Source: an uncultured Eubacteriales bacterium
Lineage (GTDB): Bacteria > Bacillota > Clostridia > Oscillospirales > Acutalibacteraceae
Reading direction: 5' to 3'
Length of the DNA: 32,813 nucleotides
Assembly (NCBI GenBank): GCA_900315255.1
Contig: OMYH01000037.1
Location: 1 to 32,813, forward strand
A program made the position numbers and the translations under genes. Position 1 is the first letter of the stretch, and each line of letters starts with the position of its first letter. A model generated the notes under the pieces. The model had not been told where the DNA came from. It was given only the letters and a program-made list of their open reading frames with translations, and did not search any database. Positions 9,123-15,392 of the stretch are shown here, one piece after another.

Positions 9123-9590
9123 TTATTCGTTATTTGCAAGCTTAGCCGTGAATGCTCTGAGTGCAGCTGTTTTGCTGTCCGACGGTGCGTCTTCGGAGCT
9201 TTTCAAAGGCGCAGTTCTGCCGCTGCTTATAAACTTAGACAGCGTTTCTGCGTCTTTTCTGATCTCTTCCTCGGTGTTGCCCGACAGTCTGCCTGCAAGC
9301 TCATACGGTATTCCTGTTTCATGGGCGATCCTCGTTTTTACCGAGCCGGTCTCGTAACCCTTTATCTTAGCCTGCAGATCGGCAAGCTTCGAATCATAAT
9401 CGGAATACTTTTTCGCATTCTCTTCGGCTTCTTTTGTCATTGTGCCAAGCGTTGATTCATACTCGGCTGCTTTCTTTTTCAGCTCGTCGTAGTCCGCATA
9501 TTTCTTTGAGATAGTTTCACGCTCTCTGCGTAACCTCTCCGAAATAGCAGCGTCGAACTTTTCCTGTGTGTCTATTATTTCAAATGCCAT
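9123..9590 (-). CDS. Capsid scaffolding protein (DUF4355/Gp20-like), 155 aa
   Basis: A highly charged helical protein lies immediately before the capsid gene. Residues ~10-85 are a predicted coiled coil ('RRERETISKKYADYDELKKK'). A short conserved-looking segment follows ('TRIAHETGIPYELAGRLSGNTEEEI'), then a Ser/Ala-rich tail. This architecture is that of DUF4355-type scaffold proteins, which guide capsid assembly and then leave. GGGAGATGACGTAA precedes the ATG. Confidence 0.85.
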   Translation of the reverse strand: MAFEIIDTQEKFDAAISERLRRERETISKKYADYDELKKKAAEYESTLGTMTKEAEENAKKYSDYDSKLADLQAKIKGYETGSVKTRIAHETGIPYELAGRLSGNTEEEIRKDAETLSKFISSGRTAPLKSSEDAPSDSKTAALRAFTAKLANNE

Positions 9591-9643
9591 TTACGTCATC
9601 TCCCATTTTCCCTTGGTATAGGTATTTTTATATAAACAAAAAA

Positions 9644-11065
9644 TCAGTAGCTGACCTTTTGCTTCTTGCGTTCCTTAGCGTTAGCACAAGCCCAGTGAGC
9701 GAGCGTTAAGCTCTCTAACAGCGAAATGTCCGCACCCTCTAAAATAGAGTTGTAGCCGAATCCTCCGCCCGTTCCTATCGCCCTGTGTTCGCTGTTTGAT
9801 ACTGCCTGTTCAAGCGCAGGCTGTGAGGCGTGAGAGATATTCCCCGCAAAGAAATTCTGCTCAAATTGTGCGTTAGCCTCTATAACCTGAAACACCTTCG
9901 GCAATGTGACCTTACACTTTATGTTAGCGTTCTTTATGTCCGCTTCAAGCAGTGACTGCCCGTTTGCGCCATCACACACGACGTGATCGCACCGAGGATT
10001 TCTCAGATACTCGATTATCCAGCCGTTGCCGTCACGAACGCTTCGGCAGTCAATAGCTTCAACAAAGATTTTCTCCCCTGTTTTTACAGCAACAGACAAC
10101 GAAACACTGTCACGCACCCTTGCATACTTTACGCCGAAATACAGCTTTGTATCTGATGAAAGTACGGGTCGCTGTTTTATCTCTGTTTCCTGCCATTCTT
10201 TGCGGCTGATAGCCGATTTTTGATTATATCTCAACCACAATCCCAGACGCTGGATATTATCGTCCGTCTGAGCTGTAACGGGATCGCCCAACTCCGAACG
10301 AATAGTTCTCTCGGACAGGATAGTTCCCAAAGACGGGTTAGTTTCATACCACAGATCGACATTATGAGCGTCCGTCATATTGGGTACGCTCCATTCCGCC
10401 CAGCCTGCGTCCTCATTACTGCCGCTTAAAGTATCCTTGCGAAAATTCAGGAACACCGTACCGCTCGACACTGCTGTCGGCGGAGTTCCGCACATAAGAG
10501 TCTGCGGGTTCCGGCTGTCGGTAACGACGTACTTCAAAGCTGACTCCTGATCGGATGTGTATTCCTGAGCCTCGTCGATGATAAGCAGGTCGTAGCCCTC
10601 GCCCAAGCCGCCTTTTGATGATCGTGTGCGGAAATTGATTACTCCGTCACCCGACAGCCACTCGATACGTTCAAGTCCGAACTGCTTTGTGGTTTTAAAG
10701 TCCTCTTTTTCGTTGTAGCCCATCTTTGACAGACGTTCGATGACCTTCTCCCATGTGGAATGAGATGTCGTCGTTCTGTGAGCCGTGTGTAATACTCTCT
10801 CGCCGTGGATAAGTCCCCAGCACTCACGAATTATGAGAAGCTCGGATTTACCGTTTCGCCGTGGTACCGAGTAGCCGAATTTCATGTGCGTCCACAGTCC
10901 GTCGGAATTGGTCGCCATGATGTCATACATCATAAGCTCCTGCCACTCCTGTGCAGTTCTGCCCGAGCTGTTGTAAAGTGTGATCGCTTCGCCGCCCTTT
11001 GTTTCATCGTACGGCAGTATTACGGAAGTAGTCGGGGTTTGACGTCCGATTTTTTTATCGTCCAT
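9644..11065 (-). CDS. terL: Terminase large subunit, 473 aa
   Basis: This is the ATP-driven DNA packaging motor and headful/cos nuclease. The Walker A-like segment is PRRNGKS (residues 68-74), Walker B is LLIIDEA (160-166), and the coupling motif is MCGTPP (191-196). The C-terminal nuclease half has 'FGVKYARVRDS' (310-320), 'VVCDGANG' (363-370) and 'GADISLLESLTLAHWA' (444-459). The first nuclease aspartate position (GxDxx) reads K313; D319, D365 and D446 remain as acidic candidates. Length and layout fit the Terminase_1 group. The gene stands after portal and MuF rather than before them, which is unusual. An AAGGGGGAC site precedes the ATG. Confidence 0.92.
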   Translation of the reverse strand: MDDKKIGRQTPTTSVILPYDETKGGEAITLYNSSGRTAQEWQELMMYDIMATNSDGLWTHMKFGYSVPRRNGKSELLIIRECWGLIHGERVLHTAHRTTTSHSTWEKVIERLSKMGYNEKEDFKTTKQFGLERIEWLSGDGVINFRTRSSKGGLGEGYDLLIIDEAQEYTSDQESALKYVVTDSRNPQTLMCGTPPTAVSSGTVFLNFRKDTLSGSNEDAGWAEWSVPNMTDAHNVDLWYETNPSLGTILSERTIRSELGDPVTAQTDDNIQRLGLWLRYNQKSAISRKEWQETEIKQRPVLSSDTKLYFGVKYARVRDSVSLSVAVKTGEKIFVEAIDCRSVRDGNGWIIEYLRNPRCDHVVCDGANGQSLLEADIKNANIKCKVTLPKVFQVIEANAQFEQNFFAGNISHASQPALEQAVSNSEHRAIGTGGGFGYNSILEGADISLLESLTLAHWACANAKERKKQKVSY

Positions 11066-11084
11066 ATGTCCCCCTTTCTATCCG

Positions 11085-11483
11085 TCAGACTTCTGCCCAG
11101 TCTGTACCGTATTTATCTATGATATTTTTAAAATCCTCCAAATCATGAGGTACAAGATAATATATAGCCTCACCGTCCTTGTACTCAACTCCTATGTGCA
11201 TAAGCTCATGCTCGATGAGTATCTTTATTTGAGTATCTGTAAAGTTTTCAACATTCGGCTCATAGATAACAATAAAGAAGTCATACGGATTGAATACTTT
11301 ATTTATCTCCGTAACCTTGATACATTCTCCGAATGTGACTTTATTCTTGCTCCTTTTCGGCTTTGTACAGCTTAAAAAAGCAACCCTGACGTCTGCGCCT
11401 TTAAGGTGTTCAAAGTCAGGATTGCTGTTAATGATGTCTAAGCCGATTTGCGTGTATGCTTCGGATTGTGTGTAATGCTGCAT
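11085..11483 (-). CDS. Putative phage metallopeptidase (HExxH), 132 aa
   Basis: Residues 92-96 are HELMH, a zinc-binding HExxH motif, and H113 in 'YYLVPHDLEDF' is the likely third ligand. This is the layout of the short 'putative phage metallopeptidase' family, often next to terminase genes. Its substrate is unknown. It starts 19 bp before the terminase gene, and GGGGAGGTG lies 5 nt before the ATG. Just upstream is a duplicated copy of the ribosome binding site and a heptamer repeat (see the repeat at 11488-11565). Confidence 0.8.
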   Translation of the reverse strand: MQHYTQSEAYTQIGLDIINSNPDFEHLKGADVRVAFLSCTKPKRSKNKVTFGECIKVTEINKVFNPYDFFIVIYEPNVENFTDTQIKILIEHELMHIGVEYKDGEAIYYLVPHDLEDFKNIIDKYGTDWAEV

Positions 11484-11487
11484 TGGG

Positions 11488-11565
11488 TCACCTCCCCGTT
11501 TAATTCGTAATGCGGAATGCGTAATTGTTTTTAAGGTAATACATTATTCATTGTTTCACCTCCCC
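11488..11565. repeat. Direct repeat of a ribosome binding site flanking a 58-bp insert with heptamer repeats
   Basis: The 10-mer TCACCTCCCC occurs at 11488-11497 and again at 11556-11565, 68 bp apart. On the minus strand each copy is GGGGAGGTGA followed within a few bases by CAATG. Between them, 11504-11524 is three heptamers (TTCGTAA, TGCGGAA, TGCGTAA). The minus strand also offers a six-codon ATG ORF after the first copy. The arrangement looks like an insertion with a 10-bp target duplication or a slipped duplication of the initiation region. The mechanism is inference. Confidence 0.6.
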
Positions 11566-11720
11566 TTGACTTCTTTTATCTTCCCCCGGACTTCTACATC
11601 GTCGGGCAGGAAATAATACACAGCTTCATTCTGCGGTATTTTTGCCCCTATTCCTCGTTCCTGCGGTGTTTTCCACACAGCGTGAACATCTTGTTTTACT
11701 ATGCCTTTTATAGAAATCAC
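11556..11720 (-). CDS. Small ORF resembling the C-terminus of the adjacent metallopeptidase, 54 aa
   Basis: An uninterrupted frame from a GTG at 11720 encodes 54 residues. The segment NEAVYYFLPDDVEVRGKI parallels GEAIYYLVPHDLEDFKNI of the downstream metallopeptidase, with the ligand His replaced by Asp and no HExxH. Initiation is uncertain. GTG at 11720 lies inside a strong GGAGGTGA, while an ATA at 11711 sits at the right distance from that site. Its end supplies the first GGGGAGGTGA copy. It may be a decayed partial duplicate of the metallopeptidase gene or a short gene with a non-canonical start. Confidence 0.4.
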   Translation of the reverse strand: MISIKGIVKQDVHAVWKTPQERGIGAKIPQNEAVYYFLPDDVEVRGKIKEVKGR

Positions 11721-11734
11721 CTCCGAAAGGGTAT

Positions 11735-11773
11735 AAAAATACCGCCTGCTCTTGCGAGTGGGCGGTTATTTTT
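11735..11773 (-). terminator. Intrinsic terminator after the toxin-like module (possibly bidirectional)
   Basis: On the minus strand AAAAATAACCGCC pairs with GGCGGTATTTTT (one bulged A), with an inner CTC/GAG pairing and a loop of a few bases, followed by T-rich sequence. The plus-strand reading also ends in a T-run. It overlaps the stop codon of the 60-residue Cys-rich gene, so it closes the MuF/Cys-rich pair inside the late operon. Read-through or antitermination is presumably needed for the downstream terminase and capsid genes. Confidence 0.65.
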
Positions 11774-11948
11774 GATTTTTTTCTTTTTGCTCAAAACGAA
11801 TTCCATTGTTACACTCGTTACGTTGTTTTAGATTGCTATAATCAAAATTCATAGGATGCCCTTCTGGGAAAGCTTCACAACATATAAGCCATCCATCTTT
11901 TAATGGTAATATATGCTTACACTCTGCACAATCAATTACACAAATCAT
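11766..11948 (-). CDS. Small Cys-rich protein, candidate immunity/partner of the MuF toxin domain, 60 aa
   Basis: It has cysteines at 3, 7, 10, 23, 24 and 46 and the phrase CCEAFPEGHP followed later by ECNNGIRFE. I recall short proteins with a 'C-x-AFP-x-G-x-P ... GI-x-F' pattern near phage head and toxin genes; no function is established to my knowledge. Its ATG overlaps the stop of the MuF gene by 4 bp (ATGA), so the two are translationally coupled. It shares the low GC content of the MuF C-terminal domain and is followed at once by a terminator. The pairing suggests an immunity protein or dedicated partner, but this is inference. Confidence 0.7.
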   Translation of the reverse strand: MICVIDCAECKHILPLKDGWLICCEAFPEGHPMNFDYSNLKQRNECNNGIRFEQKEKNQK

Positions 11949-13324
11949 TTGTATTTCCTCCCCATGTATTTATTATAAAACTCTTCTAATTCTCTTGAAA
12001 CAGGTGTTTCTCTTGAACGTAGGACTTCCAATTCTGCTAAACACTCAGCTCCATCATCTCGAGCAATTTTACTAACACCATCAAGATGTATTTTCCCTAA
12101 TTCATCATACAGTGCCGCTATTTCGCCTAAAGATTTACCCTTAATAGAAATTGCGTGTCCACTCTCATGTATTACTGCTTCTTGCAACGAATTAACAACA
12201 GTATTGTTACTATTGGCAAAAATATCATCTATTTCTTGCAAGGTTTTTCCTGAAAGAAAATCAGCGTTGATATTTAGCCTTAATAAACCATTTGGCATTG
12301 GCTCTATCTGTAAAACGGCAGTACCATGTGTTGATGTAGTTGTAACATCTGTAGAAATTTCACTAATTACAAATCCACCTTTGTTTTCACACTGACTCAT
12401 AGTGGATATAATAACATTACTTACTTCCTGTTGAATGTTTTTACCGTATGTAACAAGCTCATAATCATCAACATCTATTGATTTAATTATACCACTTCTA
12501 GCCGAATTTGCAACCCCATTCAAAATATTATTCTGTAAAATCTCCGCTTGCTCTTTTGTGAACCTTGTCGGTTTCGGTGCGTTCTTCAAAATCTCCTGCC
12601 GCTGTTCGGGTGTGAGTGCATACCTCTTTTTCGTATGCACATTCTCCCTGTACTTGTCCGTTATGTATTCGACAGTGCAGGTGCAGTTGTCGTGCTTTGC
12701 AAACACCTCTTCGGGTGCGTCCTCGTATATGTACCGCCCTGCAAGGCTTGCGCACCAGTCGCAGCACTTGCCGTTTGTCTGCCGCACAAGATATGTTTTT
12801 AAACCTGCTTCATCTCGGAATTCTGCGTTTTCCTCGACAAAATCATCGTAAAAGCTCTCCGTCACATTCCTGACGGGTGAATCCAACCGCCGCTTTATCG
12901 TGCCGCTGTCGGCTGTCTGATCTGCGGCGGCGTTTACTATCTTGTGTACTCTGTCCTCGGGAAATGCCGCTTGCTGTGGGGCAAGATGAATGCTTAGTTT
13001 GTTATCCGTCTGCTCCTGCGCCGCCTGCGCTGCCATGTTTACAAGGTCGTAATTGTCTTTGAGCGTTGACCGTAAGATCGTATCGGCGATATTATAATAA
13101 AGCTGTCCGTCGGGAAGCTTGTCGGGCGTCACGTTTTTTGCAATAGCCTCAGATAATGCCGCTCCGCACTCCTTCGAGAACATCGCTGCGTCATGCATTG
13201 TGCCTTTACCGTCCTGTATGCGTTTGAGTATCTTTGCAAGCCTGCTGTCTTTATTCCCCAACTCTTTCCGAAAATCAACTCTTACCGCTTTGAGAAGTTC
13301 CTCCCCGATATCAACATCAGCCAT
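11945..13324 (-). CDS. MuF-type minor head protein fused to a C-terminal HExxH metallopeptidase domain, 459 aa
   Basis: Residues 1-~235 are a phage minor head (MuF-like) domain ending with the 'CCDWCASLAGRY' (188-199) and 'HDNCTC' (211-216) cysteine pairs typical of that family. A linker follows ('TPEQRQEILKNAPKPTRFTKEQ'). Residues ~265-459 form a separate domain with HESGH at 386-390 and 'GAECLAELEVL' at 425-435, where E427 or E431 could be the third zinc ligand (glu-zincin style). DNA for the C-terminal domain (about 11945-12540) is clearly AT-richer than the MuF part. Established work describes MuF proteins as phage-borne polymorphic toxins whose C-terminal domains are exchanged and delivered with the virion. 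This looks like one with a peptidase effector. It overlaps the portal gene by 8 bp. Confidence 0.85.
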   Translation of the reverse strand: MADVDIGEELLKAVRVDFRKELGNKDSRLAKILKRIQDGKGTMHDAAMFSKECGAALSEAIAKNVTPDKLPDGQLYYNIADTILRSTLKDNYDLVNMAAQAAQEQTDNKLSIHLAPQQAAFPEDRVHKIVNAAADQTADSGTIKRRLDSPVRNVTESFYDDFVEENAEFRDEAGLKTYLVRQTNGKCCDWCASLAGRYIYEDAPEEVFAKHDNCTCTVEYITDKYRENVHTKKRYALTPEQRQEILKNAPKPTRFTKEQAEILQNNILNGVANSARSGIIKSIDVDDYELVTYGKNIQQEVSNVIISTMSQCENKGGFVISEISTDVTTTSTHGTAVLQIEPMPNGLLRLNINADFLSGKTLQEIDDIFANSNNTVVNSLQEAVIHESGHAISIKGKSLGEIAALYDELGKIHLDGVSKIARDDGAECLAELEVLRSRETPVSRELEEFYNKYMGRKYK

Positions 13325-14543
13325 TGTCGCCCTCCATACCCGTAAGCCTGCGGATATTGTCCGCTCCGAGATAGTCGGGCACTGCCTGATTTATCTTGAT
13401 AATAGCGTCGCCTAAAGCTCCTAACGCTGCGCTGTCAGGCTCGAATATCGGCTGCCATGTCGGAAGCGTTTTACAGAACGCCTTCCGCTCGTATGCGATA
13501 TTGTCACGAACACAAGCCGAGAGATAGCCAACATTTAACAGACCGCTCCCGAACGTCCGCTGTGCTTTTCGTGCGGTCAGACGCAAATTCTCGTGGCTTG
13601 CTTTGATAGCCTCGGCAGACATCGGATTGTTTGTCGTAAAGCCCAGATCGTCAAGCGTCAGCCCCGTTTCTGCTGCAAAAAGGCTCGCTATGCTTTTAAG
13701 CTGCTCGATGTACGGCGACATACTCTGCTGCGAGAACTGCCCGACTGTGGGCTTGTCGTTGTCGCTGTCCTTGTCTATCCTCAAAAAGCTCGACATAGCC
13801 GCAAGGCGGTTGTTAAACTCTGCGTCCTCACTCATGCCGAGAACATATTTTTGAGGAAATGAATAAAACTCTGCCGATACCTCGGAACGCTTGAGAGTCC
13901 GCAAAGCTGTCTGCGTAAGGTTCATGCACGCTCGTGTTATCCTGCTGTGACCGAACGGACGGACAGCGTCGGGACGGTAAATTATCGGCACTAACAAAGC
14001 GTACGGGGCAGGGTTTTTGATAATCTCGGGTGATTTCATGCCTTTATAATAAAATTCCGTCTGTTCCTTGGTGAAGTATGCTTCGAGCGTCGGCGAGCTG
14101 TCTTCGTCACGCTCCAAAACCGCATACCCCTCATTAAGCATATTTGTGATAGGGTCGATTATGCCCGTTGCGTTGCCGCCGTCTATGACCTGCAGACGAG
14201 GGTAACCCGTATCGTCTGCCGAGATATAAATAAAGCTGCACGATGAGATCATGGCGGACAAAATCGAGCTGTCTACGAAAATATCACGGTTATTGAAGTC
14301 AAAAATCTCACCGATAAGGAAATCATCATGTTCAAATCTATCGAATATAACCCTGTCCGCAAGAGTATCAACAGCCTTTGAACACCAACCGACAACTTCC
14401 TTTAATCCTTGAAATTTCTCAGGAATAAGCGGGCTGAAGTCCCTGATAAGATTTTTCATTTCGTAATATTCATATCTTAACCGTACCCTTGTACGCTTTT
14501 GATTTAGCTTGCGTCTTAGGTAATCAATCCCTTTGTAATCCAT
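13317..14543 (-). CDS. Portal protein (SPP1 Gp6-like), 408 aa
   Basis: This protein should form the dodecameric vertex ring through which DNA is packaged. The N-terminus 'DYLRRKLNQKRTRVRLRYEYYEM' and the core 'FGHSRITRACMNLTQTALRTLKRSE...SFPQKYVLG' match Gp6-type portals. The C-terminal 'DDLGFTTNNPMSAEAIKASHENL' segment is also characteristic. It is slightly shorter than many portals of this group. GAGGTGAACC precedes the ATG at 14543. Confidence 0.9.
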   Translation of the reverse strand: MDYKGIDYLRRKLNQKRTRVRLRYEYYEMKNLIRDFSPLIPEKFQGLKEVVGWCSKAVDTLADRVIFDRFEHDDFLIGEIFDFNNRDIFVDSSILSAMISSCSFIYISADDTGYPRLQVIDGGNATGIIDPITNMLNEGYAVLERDEDSSPTLEAYFTKEQTEFYYKGMKSPEIIKNPAPYALLVPIIYRPDAVRPFGHSRITRACMNLTQTALRTLKRSEVSAEFYSFPQKYVLGMSEDAEFNNRLAAMSSFLRIDKDSDNDKPTVGQFSQQSMSPYIEQLKSIASLFAAETGLTLDDLGFTTNNPMSAEAIKASHENLRLTARKAQRTFGSGLLNVGYLSACVRDNIAYERKAFCKTLPTWQPIFEPDSAALGALGDAIIKINQAVPDYLGADNIRRLTGMEGDNG

Positions 14544-14646
14544 GGTTCACCTCTTCTTAATTGCCGCAGCCGCTCGGCTGTGCGAGAAATATAAGCATTG
14601 ACCGCCGTTGTAGGTCTCTCTTATTTTGTTTAGGGGTACTCCCCCC

Positions 14647-14982
14647 CTATACCGTCCGCCAGTCATACGACTGCGGCAGGTTGCGATTTGACACGAGCCT
14701 GGTGTCGTTGTCGAACACCTGCTTCTCGATCAGCTTATCCGACTTTTGTCTGTTACACGTCCAGTGCGCAAGCTGCAGGTTTGCCATATCTGACGGATGA
14801 CCGCCCTTTGCAACGGGTATGATATGATCTATGCACGGCGACAGCGGATGCGGATATTTGAATGAAAAATCAACAGGCTTACCGCATATACCGCATATAG
14901 TCTGTGTCTGATAGATTATTTTTTTGTTAGTGCGGAACTGAGCCTGATGTGTGCCGCTCCTGTCCGGGCGCTTAACCGGCAT
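14647..14982 (-). CDS. HNH endonuclease, 111 aa
   Basis: It shows CGICGKP (residues 30-36) followed by the HNH signature 'IDHIIPVAKGGHPSDMANLQLAH' and 'CNRQKSDK'. Cys pairs and the DH...N...H triad are intact. Such HNH proteins sit beside terminase and portal genes in cos phages and assist the terminase in DNA cutting. Here it is the first gene of the late operon, just after the structured region. GAGGTGAGTTA precedes the ATG. Confidence 0.9.
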   Translation of the reverse strand: MPVKRPDRSGTHQAQFRTNKKIIYQTQTICGICGKPVDFSFKYPHPLSPCIDHIIPVAKGGHPSDMANLQLAHWTCNRQKSDKLIEKQVFDNDTRLVSNRNLPQSYDWRTV

Positions 14983-15010
14983 TAACTCACCTCTTTTTTA
15001 TACAACAAAA

Positions 15011-15050
15011 CCGCCCCGTTAGACCATCGGAGCGGGCGGACAGTGTCCGC
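15011..15050 (-). promoter_or_regulatory. Two mutually exclusive hairpins in the late-operon leader (attenuator-like)
   Basis: In minus-strand order, GCGGAC-act-GTCCGC (15050-15036) is a 6-bp hairpin. Its second arm overlaps CCGCCC (15039-15034), which can instead pair with GGGCGG (15016-15011) just before TTTTGTTGT. The second structure resembles a weak intrinsic terminator and the first an antiterminator. It lies 30-70 nt upstream of the HNH start codon. No experimental basis; read from pairing only. Confidence 0.4.
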
Positions 15051-15140
15051 TGACATTACGCACACATACATATTTCAGTATCGGCTTTACTGCCTGCGAA
15101 TCACTTTTGAAAATGAATGAGACAAAATCAAAGTAGACTT

Positions 15141-15192
15141 TGGTACGGATGGTCGGACTTGAACCGACAGCTCACCCCGTTGTGAATCCGCA
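15141..15192 (-). ncRNA. 52-nt tRNA-like element ending in CCA (no anticodon arm)
   Basis: Minus-strand order: TGCGGAT (5' acceptor arm), TCAC-aacggg-GTGA hairpin, GCT, a perfect T-arm GTCGG-TTCAAGT-CCGAC with a canonical T-loop, C, ATCCGTA (3' acceptor arm) and CCA. The acceptor arms pair over 6-7 bp with one G-T. There is no room for both D and anticodon arms. It could be a deleted phage tRNA, a copied tRNA 3' half, or a tRNA mimic. Strand and function are inferred from the T-arm. Confidence 0.55.
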
Positions 15193-15196
15193 TATA

Positions 15197-15222
15197 TCGG
15201 GGCTGCATGGCAACAGCCCCGA
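15197..15222. other. 9-bp perfect stem-loop beside the tRNA-like element
   Basis: TCGGGGCTG (15197-15205) pairs exactly with CAGCCCCGA (15214-15222) around an 8-nt loop. On the plus strand it is followed by AAAGGAGGT and an ATG at 15239 opening an 11-codon frame. On the minus strand it precedes the tRNA-like element by 4 nt. It may be part of the same RNA or of the packaging site region. No T-run follows, so it is not a simple terminator. Confidence 0.5.
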
Positions 15223-15280
15223 AAGGAAAGGAGGTACTATGCAACGAAGACCTGCTCATACTCTGATTTAATCGACAGTG

Positions 15281-15312
15281 TGTGACAGGCGGGCGGCGAG
15301 CCGCCGCTCACA
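15281..15312. other. GC-rich interrupted hairpin in the early/late intergenic region
   Basis: TGTGA (15281-15285) pairs with TCACA (15308-15312), and inside it GCGG-g-CGG pairs with CCG-CCGC around a CGAG loop. It lies downstream of the possible late promoter. In many phages the packaging (cos/pac) site and late leader lie between the late regulator and the terminase/HNH genes, so it could belong to either. This is inference. Confidence 0.45.
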
Positions 15313-15322
15313 TTATGCGTTG

Positions 15323-15352
15323 TTTATCGAAAGTAGCGCGTGGCGCAGTCAA
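15323..15352 (-). promoter_or_regulatory. Possible late promoter
   Basis: Minus strand: TTGACT (15352-15347), an 18-nt spacer, GATAAA (15328-15323). The -35 is close to consensus and the -10 is weak (4 of 6), as expected for an activator-dependent promoter. It is downstream of the ArpU/RinA-like gene and about 55-95 bp from a phased repeat array. Together with 14983-15392 being gene-free, this is the best late promoter candidate I can see. Confidence 0.3.
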
Positions 15353-15392
15353 TGCCGCCTCGCTCTGCCCTGTCTCTACATTTTACAGTGTA

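Noticed and set aside
12528-12873. Four overlapping frames of 79-97 codons opposite or within the MuF gene
   Set aside because: Shadows of the GC-rich MuF part; none has a binding site or domain.
15141-15222. A complete normal tRNA gene at the T-arm-like sequence
   Set aside because: No 5' strand pairing with CATCCGT lies at the standard distance (about 49 nt before the T-stem), and no anticodon stem forms. Only the shortened 52-nt fold or a 3'-half copy fits.
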